Positions 24,418 through 30,807 of a DNA stretch of 30,807 nucleotides are shown one piece after another. Under the pieces are notes generated by a model. It made no database searches. It was given only the letters and a program-made list of their open reading frames with translations, and was not told the origin of the DNA. This DNA comes from Bacteroidales bacterium. GTDB taxonomy: Bacteria; Bacteroidota; Bacteroidia; Bacteroidales; UBA3824. Numbering within the stretch: position 1 is the first letter of the stretch; each line of letters starts with the position of its first letter. The position numbers and the translations under genes were made by a program. The DNA is taken from contig JAEDDH010000030.1 of assembly GCA_016293845.1 (NCBI GenBank), positions 1 to 30,807 on the forward strand, given 5' to 3'.

Positions 24418-24699
24418 TTAGCAATCTCGTTCGTCCATCATCCACCATATTTCTCTTTCAATTGAACTTGCATCATATCGATTCATACCACCACCGTATC
24501 TTTGAAAAATTTTCAGTACTTTACGGTCTAATTGTTTATTATCAATATTTTCCCAATAATCATCCTCATTATTAAAGAATGCTGAGTAAATGTAAAAATC
24601 TCTATCGTCAGCAAAATGACCTTTCATTCTAAATGAACCACAAAGTAAATCGCTGATCTCGTTTTTAATATTTTGTCTTTGACTATTACTTAGTGACAT
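24418..24699 (-). CDS. Small protein of unknown function, first gene of the ubiquitin-like operon
   Basis: 93 residues, not recognised. It is polar and rich in Asp, Asn and aromatic residues (FADDRDFYIYSAFFNNEDDYWENID), with a probable N-terminal helix (SNSQRQNIKNEISDLLCG) and a C-terminal helix (SIEREIWWMMDERDC). No membrane segment or signal peptide. The ATG lies about 68 bases after a consensus promoter box, and the stop is seven bases before the JAB start. Being first in the operon, it could be a regulator, sensor or substrate adaptor, but nothing in the sequence decides this. Confidence 0.7.
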   Translation of the reverse strand: MSLSNSQRQNIKNEISDLLCGSFRMKGHFADDRDFYIYSAFFNNEDDYWENIDNKQLDRKVLKIFQRYGGGMNRYDASSIEREIWWMMDERDC

Positions 24700-24766
24700 A
24701 ATATATAAAGTGTTTAATAGTTTGTCTCACCCTTTTCGGCGGTTGATTTCTCCATTGCTTTCTCTA

Positions 24767-24797
24767 CAAATATACGGCGCAAAATATTTAAAGTCAA
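24767..24797 (-). promoter_or_regulatory. Promoter of the ubiquitin-like operon
   Basis: Minus-strand TTG (plus 24795-24797, within TTGAC), a 20-base spacer and TATATTTG (plus 24767-24774). This is the only good promoter upstream of the seven co-directional genes, giving a leader of about 60 bases. The same TTG-N20-TAnnTTTG layout occurs at 4681 and 15527. Confidence 0.75.
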
Positions 24798-24801
24798 TTA
24801 A

Positions 24802-25075
24802 TTACTGTTGAATCTTTTTGGACACTTGTGTTGAAATATTTTGGACACCTTGAAGAAGAACGGTGTCGGTGTAGGCGGCTAATTCTACAAAAAAGTTGTG
24901 GCGGAGGGCAGTGCAGAGTTTGATGAGGAGGGGGATGTCGATGAATTTACGCTCAAATATGTAGTAACAGGTAGACCGTTCGCAGTTTTATCTGTTTGGC
25001 GAGCCATTTTACCGTGCGTTCCTGTCGGTCAAGTTCTTCGCGGATTAGCCGCCCTAAATGGAAATCTTCGTTCAT
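24802..25075 (-). pseudogene. Frameshifted small HTH regulator
   Basis: From the ATG at 25075 the minus strand reads MNEDFHLGRLIREELDRQERTVKWLAKQI, then runs out of frame and stops. Removing one A from the AAAA run near 24988 restores NCERSTCYYIFERKFIDIPLLIKLCTALRHNFF and continues to TAA at 24802. The restored protein matches the small Bacteroidetes XRE-like regulators that carry GKLI-x-EEL and RSN-x-Y-x-IF patterns. So it is either a real one-base frameshift or a sequencing error in a homopolymer. Confidence 0.7.
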
Positions 25076-25113
25076 TGTAGTTAAGGTTGTGGAACTTGAC
25101 ACCTTATTTATAA

Positions 25114-25352
25114 GCAAACAAAATAGCGTGTAGCCATTTCGTTGTATCGCTTATCAGACCTGTCGGTATTCCCCAATACCTTGTACACTAATAAGCACGA
25201 AACGGCTCACGCCTATACGACGTGAACCTTATTCACTGCTTATTCTCCTGTACTTAAAATTTGGGGAATTTATCAGGTAGAGAATAAGAGAGTAAAGCCC
25301 AATATGTTAATATGTCTTGTTTATGTTATGTCTGTTTCGTAGTTCGATGTTG
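25114..25352 (-). ncRNA. Second candidate structured RNA with pseudoknot potential
   Basis: Minus-strand pairing is extensive. Helix A is a nested series: CTTAT (25288-25284) with ATAAG (25154-25150), ACCTG with CAGGT, ATTCCCCAA (25269-25261) with TTGGGGAAT (25176-25168), GTACA with TGTAC, and AATAAGCA (25244-25237) with TGCTTATT (25197-25190). Its apical loop contains GCGTGAGCCGTTTCGT (25212-25197), which pairs with ACGAAATGGCTACACGC (25142-25126) over about 16 bp with one bulge and one G-U, giving a pseudoknot. GCTTATTAG can alternatively pair with CTGATAAGC. A U-rich tract (TATTTTGTTTG) ends it. A TATTTTTG box precedes it at 25359-25366. No convincing ORF crosses it. Ends are approximate and function is unknown. 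Confidence 0.6.
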
Positions 25353-25358
25353 TTTGTG

Positions 25359-25366
25359 CAAAAATA
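25359..25366 (-). promoter_or_regulatory. -7 box of the second structured RNA
   Basis: Minus-strand TATTTTTG matches TAnnTTTG just past the chemoreceptor stop; no clear -33 element. Confidence 0.4.
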
Positions 25367-25383
25367 ATAAAAATATAGAATCC

Positions 25384-26811
25384 CTACTCCTTCACCTTAA
25401 AATACTCCAACAATCCTAATAGTTTTTCGGCTTGAACAGAGAGGTTGTGGCTGTTGGCGGAGATTTCCTCGCTCAGGGCGGCAAACTGCTGAGTGGATGT
25501 GTTGAACCGCTGTACAGCTGAGTTGATCTGTACGCTGCTCTGCGCCTGCTCGCTACATTGCGCGGCAATCTCTTGCACAAGCGACGATGTACGCTCTATT
25601 TCGGGAAGCACCGTGGCAAACACCTTACCAGTTTCAGAAGCCATATTCACGCCGTTTTTGCTCACAGAATCAATCTCCTTGGCGGCAATGGCGCATTTTT
25701 CGGCAAGTTTGCGCACCTCGGCAGCCACCACGGCAAAACCTTTTCCGTGTTCGCCAGCGCGGGCGGCCTCCACTGCGGCATTGAGGGCAAGAATGTTGGT
25801 TTGAAAAGCAATCTCGTCTACAACCGAAATTTTGGCAGCAATATCATTCATTGCCTCAACAGTTTTTGTAGCTGCCTTGCTGCAACTCTGAATAGCCGAG
25901 CTGTTGCTCATTGCAATCTTTTCGGTTTCGCGGGCGTTGTCGTTGTTGCGCTGAATCGACGAAGCCATCTCCTGAATCGACGACGACACCTCCTCGGCGC
26001 TCGCAGCCTGGTCGTTGGCGTTTTCGTTCATTGTGTTGCTGGTGTTGTTCATCTCGTGGCTTGCGTTGGTAATATTCCGCGCCTCCTCGGTAATGTTGTC
26101 CACAATGTTGCGGAGGTTATCGGCAAGTCGTCCCATTGCATTTTGCAGTTGTCCGATTTCATCTGTACTTTGGTCGCGTTTAAACTCAACAGTAAGGTCG
26201 CCATCCGAGAGACGCACAGCCCGCATAAGGCTGCGGTTGAGGGGATGGGTCATATGCTTGCGGGTCTTGTATGCGATATAGATAATTATCAGAGCCACAG
26301 CAAACAACGCCAAAATCAGTTGAATACGTGTAGAATTAAGTGCTCCGTTGATATCGTTCGACACCGACGACACTTTTGTAGCAAGTTTTTGTTTGAGCAG
26401 TGCGCTCTCCTGTTGCAATTCTTCGCTAATTTTTTCGCTTTCGGTAAAATATTCGCCCATTTGCTGGTAAAAACCCACAAAGTTGTTGGCAAGTTTCATA
26501 TACTCATTGCGGATAGTGTCTAACTTTTTGATAATCTGACGGCTTTCGGCATCGGTAATTCCGTTGGTAACCTCTTTGATTGCGTTTTCGATATTGGTGG
26601 TGATTCGCGCTCTGCCCTCCTCTGTTTTGAGTGCGTTGGCAGATACCGACGAACTGATTGTATTGATAAATACGTCGAGTTTCAATGTCCAATCGTGGGC
26701 TGCAATGGCTCCCTGCTTGTTGTTTGAGTTGACATATTTCTTAACAATATTGTCTTGAATTTCGCGCAGGGCAATGAGTTGGTTCATAAGTTGGTCTCTA
26801 AAACCATCCAT
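25384..26811 (-). CDS. Methyl-accepting chemotaxis protein, N-terminally truncated
   Basis: A chemoreceptor/transducer. Visible parts: a helical sensor region (residues 1-160, four-helix-bundle-like), one membrane segment at 163-182 (RIQLILALFAVALIIIYIAY), a HAMP domain (about 183-240), and the coiled signalling domain with the hairpin tip EIAFQTNILALNAAVEAARAGEHGKGFAVVAAEVRKLAE that binds CheA/CheW. The usual first membrane segment is missing. Upstream of the ATG at 26811 the frame still reads as sensor-domain protein (DYYTKTVSLFDRCYELAKAIW and so on, to about 26920) but has no ATG, GTG or TTG before an in-frame TAA. So the 5' end appears lost, and any product from 26811 would not insert normally. 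Confidence 0.85.
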   Translation of the reverse strand: MDGFRDQLMNQLIALREIQDNIVKKYVNSNNKQGAIAAHDWTLKLDVFINTISSSVSANALKTEEGRARITTNIENAIKEVTNGITDAESRQIIKKLDTIRNEYMKLANNFVGFYQQMGEYFTESEKISEELQQESALLKQKLATKVSSVSNDINGALNSTRIQLILALFAVALIIIYIAYKTRKHMTHPLNRSLMRAVRLSDGDLTVEFKRDQSTDEIGQLQNAMGRLADNLRNIVDNITEEARNITNASHEMNNTSNTMNENANDQAASAEEVSSSIQEMASSIQRNNDNARETEKIAMSNSSAIQSCSKAATKTVEAMNDIAAKISVVDEIAFQTNILALNAAVEAARAGEHGKGFAVVAAEVRKLAEKCAIAAKEIDSVSKNGVNMASETGKVFATVLPEIERTSSLVQEIAAQCSEQAQSSVQINSAVQRFNTSTQQFAALSEEISANSHNLSVQAEKLLGLLEYFKVKE

Positions 26812-26995
26812 CTCTTGAAAAGTATTTTCGCGACGGTTGCGAGTATCCCAAATAGCCTTTGCGAGTTCGTAGCAACGGTCGAAAAGTGAAACAGTCTTTG
26901 TATAATAGTCACTTTAAATGTTCTGTAATTATACAAAAAAAGCACCAAAAAAGTTCTCCAAAAATGAGGATTTTATCAATAGATTGTTAAATTTA

Positions 26996-28096
26996 TCAAT
27001 TTGCAAAATAGTCAGTTAAGCGGAAACTAATACAAGAAGAGATGTTTGGCTTCAACACAGAATCTTTAAAAATTTGGCAGATCTGTTCATCACCCTCATA
27101 AGCGGTTTTTATCAGTTGTTTATCTTTAAGGTAACAAAAATACCCATTCCGCTCCAAAGTATCTAAATGCGTGATAAACAGTTTAAAATCCACAGTTTGG
27201 TAATCGTTGAGCGAATGTCGGGAGAATGCCTCATTTAAAAGGTCGAAATCAAACACGCCGGTTTTAAAAGTGCCCTGATAGCCGTTGTATACATTTGACT
27301 CTGATTTGTCGGCAAGATTGTATCCGTCAACCTGTTGCGGCGTGTAGCCGTTGCCGTGGCGGGTGAGGTATGTGCGGGTGGCAAGATAAACCTCTGCGCC
27401 GTTGAGTTCGTCGGTGGTGAGATATTGAAGACCTGTGTTTGTGGCAGTTACGTTTGGCAAAAATCCAAGTTGGGCATCGAGCAAAAGTCCCTGTGTACCT
27501 TCGTAAATTATTGTATCATAATCGTTTTCGCTGATAATGGTTTGCGTTTGTCTAACAAAGTTGAACGCCTTGGTAAACATATCATCAAACTCTTTGCAAC
27601 GCTCTACACCATAATAAGATGCACATTCGGCAAGAATTATTTCGGGATTATCGCTGAGAGTAAAGCACTTACCCGAACGAGAACGCACCAACGATGCCCA
27701 AACTCCTTTGCCGCAAGTGCCGTCGGAGAGAGTTTTTTTGTCGTTGCGGTTGAAATCCACATCGTAAGGGGTGATAATTATTCCCGTCGAAAAATCGTAA
27801 ACTGGATTTATACCTTTGTTTTTCAACACATTGAGTTCGTTAACAATACAAACGGGGTCGATAAGCGCGGTGTTGCGGTAGAGGGTTGGCACGCCGAGCA
27901 ATGTAGCCGAGCCAAACGATGAGAATATGTGCCTAATGCCGCCTTCGTCAACAGTGTGAGCAGCCTGCGGTCCGCCTGTAAAACGCACCACCAAGGGACG
28001 CGAACCATCGTTTAATGCCTTCTTGCAAAGGTAGTTGACACATACGCCTTTGCCTTCGTCGCCAAAGAGCGAACCAAGTACTATTTTACGATTCAT
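26996..28096 (-). CDS. Divergent, short adenylosuccinate synthetase (PurA) homologue
   Basis: PurA joins IMP and aspartate using GTP. Homology is clear: VLGSLFGDEGKG at the N-terminus with the catalytic Asp and Lys, TGGPQAAHTV (the usual Asn-Ala-Gly-His-Thr is changed but the His is kept), GTCGKGVWASLVRS in place of GTTGRGIGP, and EGTQGLLLDAQLGFLPNVTATNTG for the GAQG-LLD block. It has 366 residues against about 425. The C-terminal nucleotide-base-binding region (K...LP...STGPDR) is not visible, and the TTGRPRRCGW motif is replaced by ATRTYLTRHGNGY. It may be a paralogue with altered substrates. The Asp kept in GDEGKG argues against simple PurZ identity. A TATATTTG box lies at 28116-28123. 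Confidence 0.8.
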   Translation of the reverse strand: MNRKIVLGSLFGDEGKGVCVNYLCKKALNDGSRPLVVRFTGGPQAAHTVDEGGIRHIFSSFGSATLLGVPTLYRNTALIDPVCIVNELNVLKNKGINPVYDFSTGIIITPYDVDFNRNDKKTLSDGTCGKGVWASLVRSRSGKCFTLSDNPEIILAECASYYGVERCKEFDDMFTKAFNFVRQTQTIISENDYDTIIYEGTQGLLLDAQLGFLPNVTATNTGLQYLTTDELNGAEVYLATRTYLTRHGNGYTPQQVDGYNLADKSESNVYNGYQGTFKTGVFDFDLLNEAFSRHSLNDYQTVDFKLFITHLDTLERNGYFCYLKDKQLIKTAYEGDEQICQIFKDSVLKPNISSCISFRLTDYFAN

Positions 28097-28115
28097 AAGC
28101 CTTTCGTTTATAATG

Positions 28116-28123
28116 CAAATATA
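28116..28123 (-). promoter_or_regulatory. -7 box of the PurA-like gene
   Basis: Minus-strand TATATTTG, 19 bases before the ATG at 28096; the -33 element is not clear. Confidence 0.5.
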
Positions 28124-28143
28124 CCAAAATTTTAAGCAATTTG

Positions 28144-28173
28144 TTGCATTATCAAAGATAATATATAATTTTG
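28144..28173 (+). promoter_or_regulatory. Promoter of the exported-protein gene
   Basis: TTG (28144-28146), a 19-base spacer and TAATTTTG (28166-28173) match the consensus; the ATG is 25 bases further. Confidence 0.65.
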
Positions 28174-28197
28174 TCCGTTTTTTAAAAACTAACTACG

Positions 28198-29232
28198 ATG
28201 AAAAACATTGTCACACTTATACTTCTGACACTTATGCCGTTTATAGCGTTTTCGCAAAACGGTGTTTACACTTCAAAATTTGGCGTAACGGTGCGCAACT
28301 TGCCCCGATATTACGTTCAGCCTCAAAGCCGCAACTATTCGCTCGTATGCTCTGCCGACCGTCAGGTGCAGCATCACGTTTCGTTCGACCAAATCAGCGA
28401 CGAACTCCATTTTGCCGGCTGGAAACGCCTCTCCTCGCCCACCAACGCTTATATGAAGATTAATATCAACCTCAAAAGTATGCTCATCGATGGTTTCGGC
28501 GTTAAGGAAAACATCATCGACACTCGCGACCGTTTTGGTCATCCTATCAAGGTTCACACTTTTCAAGGCGTGATAAACTACACAATGGTAACCACTTGGA
28601 CAGTGCGCACTCCATTGGAAAATTTTTCGTCGAACCCCAATGTGTCGTACGCACCCAAGGCTTTTACTCCCGAACGCGAATTTGACTCTCCCGGTGCCGC
28701 TATGGAATATGTACGCAACAATCGCGACGTATTCCGCGACCAAATTATCAACGACGAGGTGATGTCAAATATTTACGAAATTGCCGACTTGGTAAACGAA
28801 AATTACATCTACAACCCCGTTGAAGAACCGTTCGACCTCTATTTCTTCTATCAGAAAAAGAACCGTTATTACAGTGTCCACCGCAATCTGCCGCAGACCA
28901 TCAAGGCGCATTTGGCGCAAATCAACGAAAACGGCGGAATGGCTACCACCGAAATCGCTATGGAAGACATCATCAAGCATTTTAAAACCGCTGCCGACTC
29001 GTACTCGTTTGCCAACAAAAAAGAACGCAAGGCTCGCTACGCAATGCTCTACAACCTCTGCGTACTCAACTACGTGTTTGAAAACTTCGACGAGGCAAAA
29101 CGTTACGCTCAGATGATTGTCGATAGCGGATACAACAAGATGACAGGCCGTCACCTTTTAGACGTGATTGCCGACAAACAAAACAGATTTATCAAACACA
29201 ATATCACTACTCAACATTTTGAAGTTTATTAG
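28198..29232 (+). CDS. Exported protein of unknown function
   Basis: 344 residues, family not recognised. MKNIVTLILLTLMPFIAFSQ is a signal peptide with a typical Bacteroidetes Ser-Gln cleavage end. The mature N-terminal half is beta-rich (YMKININLKSMLIDGFGVKEN; HTFQGVINYTMVTTWTVRT). The C-terminal 120 residues are helical (IEDIIKHFKTAADSY-like, NLCVLNYVFENFDEAKRYAQMIVDSGYN) and resemble TPR-type packing. A consensus promoter lies upstream, and the Ddl-like gene follows after 36 bases without a terminator, so the two may be co-transcribed. Confidence 0.8.
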   Translation: MKNIVTLILLTLMPFIAFSQNGVYTSKFGVTVRNLPRYYVQPQSRNYSLVCSADRQVQHHVSFDQISDELHFAGWKRLSSPTNAYMKININLKSMLIDGFGVKENIIDTRDRFGHPIKVHTFQGVINYTMVTTWTVRTPLENFSSNPNVSYAPKAFTPEREFDSPGAAMEYVRNNRDVFRDQIINDEVMSNIYEIADLVNENYIYNPVEEPFDLYFFYQKKNRYYSVHRNLPQTIKAHLAQINENGGMATTEIAMEDIIKHFKTAADSYSFANKKERKARYAMLYNLCVLNYVFENFDEAKRYAQMIVDSGYNKMTGRHLLDVIADKQNRFIKHNITTQHFEVY

Positions 29233-29268
29233 GATAAAAATATATAAATCAGATAATTACAAAACAAA

Positions 29269-30516
29269 ATGATAACATTAGGCGTATTTTTTGGCGGAAT
29301 GTCGGTAGAACACGAAATTTCAGTGATTTCGGCGTTGCAAACCATTCACGCTTTTCCGGAATTTAAATATAACATTGTTCCGATTTACATTTCAAAAGAT
29401 GGAGAATGGTACACTGGTCCCGGTCTCACCGTGGTATCCAACTACCGCAACCTTCCCAAACTACTCTCGTGGTGCGAAAAAGTTTATATGACTCCCACCC
29501 GTGGCGATTTCAACCTTTACCGCTACAAATCGAATATGTTTAAATCAAAGGTTGTTACCAAAATCGACGTTGCGTTCCCCATTCTACACGGTTCGTACGG
29601 CGAAGACGGCTCGCTACAAGGTTTCTTCGAGATGATTGGCATTCCATACGTTGGCTCAAACCTCCGAGCAAGCAACATCGCTATGGACAAAATTGCCACC
29701 AAATATATGTGCCAATCGTGCGGTATCCCCTGCGTAGACTATATGTGGACAACAGATAAGGAATGGTTTGAAAATCACGACGAAATGAAGGCCAAAGCCG
29801 AAAAAATCGGTTTTCCCCTCATCGTAAAACCCGCCACTCTCGGCTCGTCGGTTGGTATCTCTAAGGCTGCCAACGAAAAAGAACTTGAAGCGGCTGTTGA
29901 CTTGGCTGCCAAATTCACCGACAAGATTATAATTGAACGTATGGTTCAAAATCTTCAAGAGATAAACTGCTCGGTATACGGCAGTTACCACGACTGCAAG
30001 GCTTCTGTATTAGAAGAGCCCATCCGCAGCGGCGACATCCTCTCTTACAAAGACAAATATATGGGTTCGTCGTCTACCAAAGGCGGCGCAAAGGGTGGAA
30101 TGAAATTTGGCGCAAAAGGCGGCAAAATGGCAGGTGCAAAGGGCGGCTCAGGCTCTATGAGCAACAGCCAACGCAAATGTCCCGCCGACTTGCCTGAGGA
30201 CGTTACCAAAAATATCCAATCTCTCGCCATCAAGACTTTTAAAGAGATGAACGCATCGGGCATTATCCGTATCGACTTTATGCGCAACAAGGAGACCGGC
30301 GAAGTTTATGTAAACGAAATCAATGCCATCCCCGGTTCGCTCTCGTTCTACCTTTGGGAAGCCACCGGCAAAACATTCGTTGACGTTCTCGACGACGTTA
30401 TCAACGTGGCCATCAAAGAAAACGCCGAAAAACAGAAACTCAAACACAGTTTCGACCAAAACATCTTTGCAATGGGCGGCGGCGCAGGCTTCAAGATGGG
30501 CGGTGCTAAGAGATAA
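29269..30516 (+). CDS. D-alanine-D-alanine ligase-family ATP-grasp protein with Gly/Lys-rich insert
   Basis: An ATP-grasp ligase of the Ddl family, which makes the D-Ala-D-Ala end of peptidoglycan precursors. VFFGGMSVEHEISVISA carries the N-terminal substrate Glu, HGSYGEDGSLQGFFEMIGIPYVGS the family block, KPATLGSSVGISK the ATP-side loop, IRIDFM the catalytic Arg, and VNEINAIPGSLSFYLW the metal-binding and D-Ala-binding end. At 415 residues it exceeds ordinary Ddl (300-360). Directly after the active-site lid loop (LSYKDKYMGSS) comes a low-complexity insert of KGGAKGG-like repeats (about residues 266-296), and a similar motif, GGGAGFKMGGAKR, forms the C-terminus. With the MurF-like enzyme at 7943 it may mark a non-standard wall pathway. 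It ends at a good terminator. Confidence 0.88.
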   Translation: MITLGVFFGGMSVEHEISVISALQTIHAFPEFKYNIVPIYISKDGEWYTGPGLTVVSNYRNLPKLLSWCEKVYMTPTRGDFNLYRYKSNMFKSKVVTKIDVAFPILHGSYGEDGSLQGFFEMIGIPYVGSNLRASNIAMDKIATKYMCQSCGIPCVDYMWTTDKEWFENHDEMKAKAEKIGFPLIVKPATLGSSVGISKAANEKELEAAVDLAAKFTDKIIIERMVQNLQEINCSVYGSYHDCKASVLEEPIRSGDILSYKDKYMGSSSTKGGAKGGMKFGAKGGKMAGAKGGSGSMSNSQRKCPADLPEDVTKNIQSLAIKTFKEMNASGIIRIDFMRNKETGEVYVNEINAIPGSLSFYLWEATGKTFVDVLDDVINVAIKENAEKQKLKHSFDQNIFAMGGGAGFKMGGAKR

Positions 30517-30538
30517 TCAATATAATACCTAATAATAC

Positions 30539-30569
30539 AAAAGGCGAAGTTATTTCCTCGCCTTTTTTT
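30539..30569 (+). terminator. Terminator after the Ddl-like gene
   Basis: AAAAGGCGA (30539-30547) pairs with TCGCCTTTT (30558-30566) over nine bp with a 10-base loop, followed by further T. Confidence 0.85.
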
Positions 30570-30604
30570 ATTGATATTGTTTAAAAAGTCGCTTGCAAAT
30601 TTAA

Positions 30605-30807
30605 CTACAATCTTTCTATTTCGTTAGGTGATAGTTGGGTGAGTTCTGCGATGGTGGATATGTCATAGCCTTTGCTTTTCATTCGTCGGGCGGTTTCAAG
30701 TTTTTCGGACTGAGCACCTTCTGCTCTGCCTTGCGCCATTCCTTGTGCAATACCTTGTGCAATACCTTGTTCCATTCCCTCCATAATGCCTTCGATGCGG
30801 CTGGAAT
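30605..30807 (-). CDS. C-terminal end of another Rpn-family protein (cut by window edge)
   Basis: The minus strand stays open from the window edge to TAG at 30605-30607 (66 residues). It shows a helical GMEQGIAQGIAQGMAQG repeat (tandem GIAQ units at the DNA level too) and the tail ETARRMKSKGYDISTIAELTQ, ending LSPNEIERL. This matches the C-termini of the Rpn protein at 4761-5705 and the small ORF at 7009-7152. The nuclease part lies outside the window. Confidence 0.8.
   Translation of the reverse strand, partial: SSRIEGIMEGMEQGIAQGIAQGMAQGRAEGAQSEKLETARRMKSKGYDISTIAELTQLSPNEIERL

Noticed and set aside
24898..25080. 60-residue plus-strand ORF
   Set aside because: It lies opposite the frameshifted HTH gene, whose restored minus-strand frame is far more protein-like.
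25558..26523. 321-residue plus-strand ORF opposite the chemoreceptor gene
   Set aside because: An antisense shadow of the conserved MCP signalling domain; composition rich in His/Cys/Gly as expected for such shadows.
26996..28096. PurZ (2-aminoadenylosuccinate synthetase, Z-genome pathway)
   Set aside because: The catalytic Asp in GDEGKG is retained, whereas PurZ is known for replacing it; no neighbouring phage genes or other Z-pathway genes are present.

Overview
The window reads as chromosomal DNA from a member of the Bacteroidales/Bacteroidetes. The reasons are the many promoters of the form TTG/TTTG-N18-20-TAnnTTTG, the scarcity of Shine-Dalgarno sites, and gene families typical of that phylum: sialate O-acetylesterase, YARHG and DUF4230-like envelope proteins, Rpn/PD-(D/E)XK proteins with GxxxG-type tails, and an AAA-ATPase-like/DUF1703 protein. 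It is moderately AT-rich. I see no rRNA, tRNA, CRISPR array or intact insertion sequence.

Layout. 1-2500 (minus): hisG-hisD, preceded by a short His-codon leader peptide and a terminator/antiterminator, i.e. a ribosome-mediated attenuator. 2590-4569 (plus): secreted sialate O-acetylesterase with a clear terminator. 4761-7152: an Rpn nuclease, a decayed secreted-protein fragment (probably BspA-like), reverse rubrerythrin (minus), then an MNT-type nucleotidyltransferase overlapping a 47-codon ORF that looks like a free-standing Rpn tail. 7180-11181: alpha/beta hydrolase plus a membrane-anchored MurF-like ligase (plus), meeting an M23 peptidase head-on. 11337-12294: higBA toxin-antitoxin with a small trailing gene. 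12537-15148: four-gene envelope operon (membrane protein, zinc-ribbon/YARHG protein, lipoprotein, exported protein). 15269-15557: a discrete structured RNA gene with promoter, four helices (one a pseudoknot) and terminator. 15621-19795: AAA-like/DUF1703 protein, ABC-F ATPase and a vapBC-like pair.

19983-24797 is the most notable block: a seven-gene minus-strand operon behind one consensus promoter. It encodes a small unknown protein, a JAB/JAMM protease with an E2-like C-terminal domain, an E2-like protein, a 68-residue protein in the position of a ubiquitin-like modifier, an E1/ThiF-like enzyme, and two multi-pass membrane proteins. It looks like a bacterial ubiquitin-like conjugation system linked to membrane partners, possibly defensive.

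24802-26920 holds a frameshifted small HTH regulator, a second structured RNA candidate with pseudoknot potential, and a chemoreceptor that has lost its N-terminus. 26996-30807 carries a divergent short PurA homologue (minus), an exported protein of unknown function, a D-Ala-D-Ala ligase-family protein with a Gly/Lys-rich insert (plus), and the tail of another Rpn-family gene cut by the window edge.

Themes: amino-acid and cell-wall housekeeping (his, MurF-like, Ddl-like, M23) is interleaved with accessory genes (Rpn, MNT, HigBA, VapBC, the ubiquitin-like operon) and with decayed genes at the block borders.
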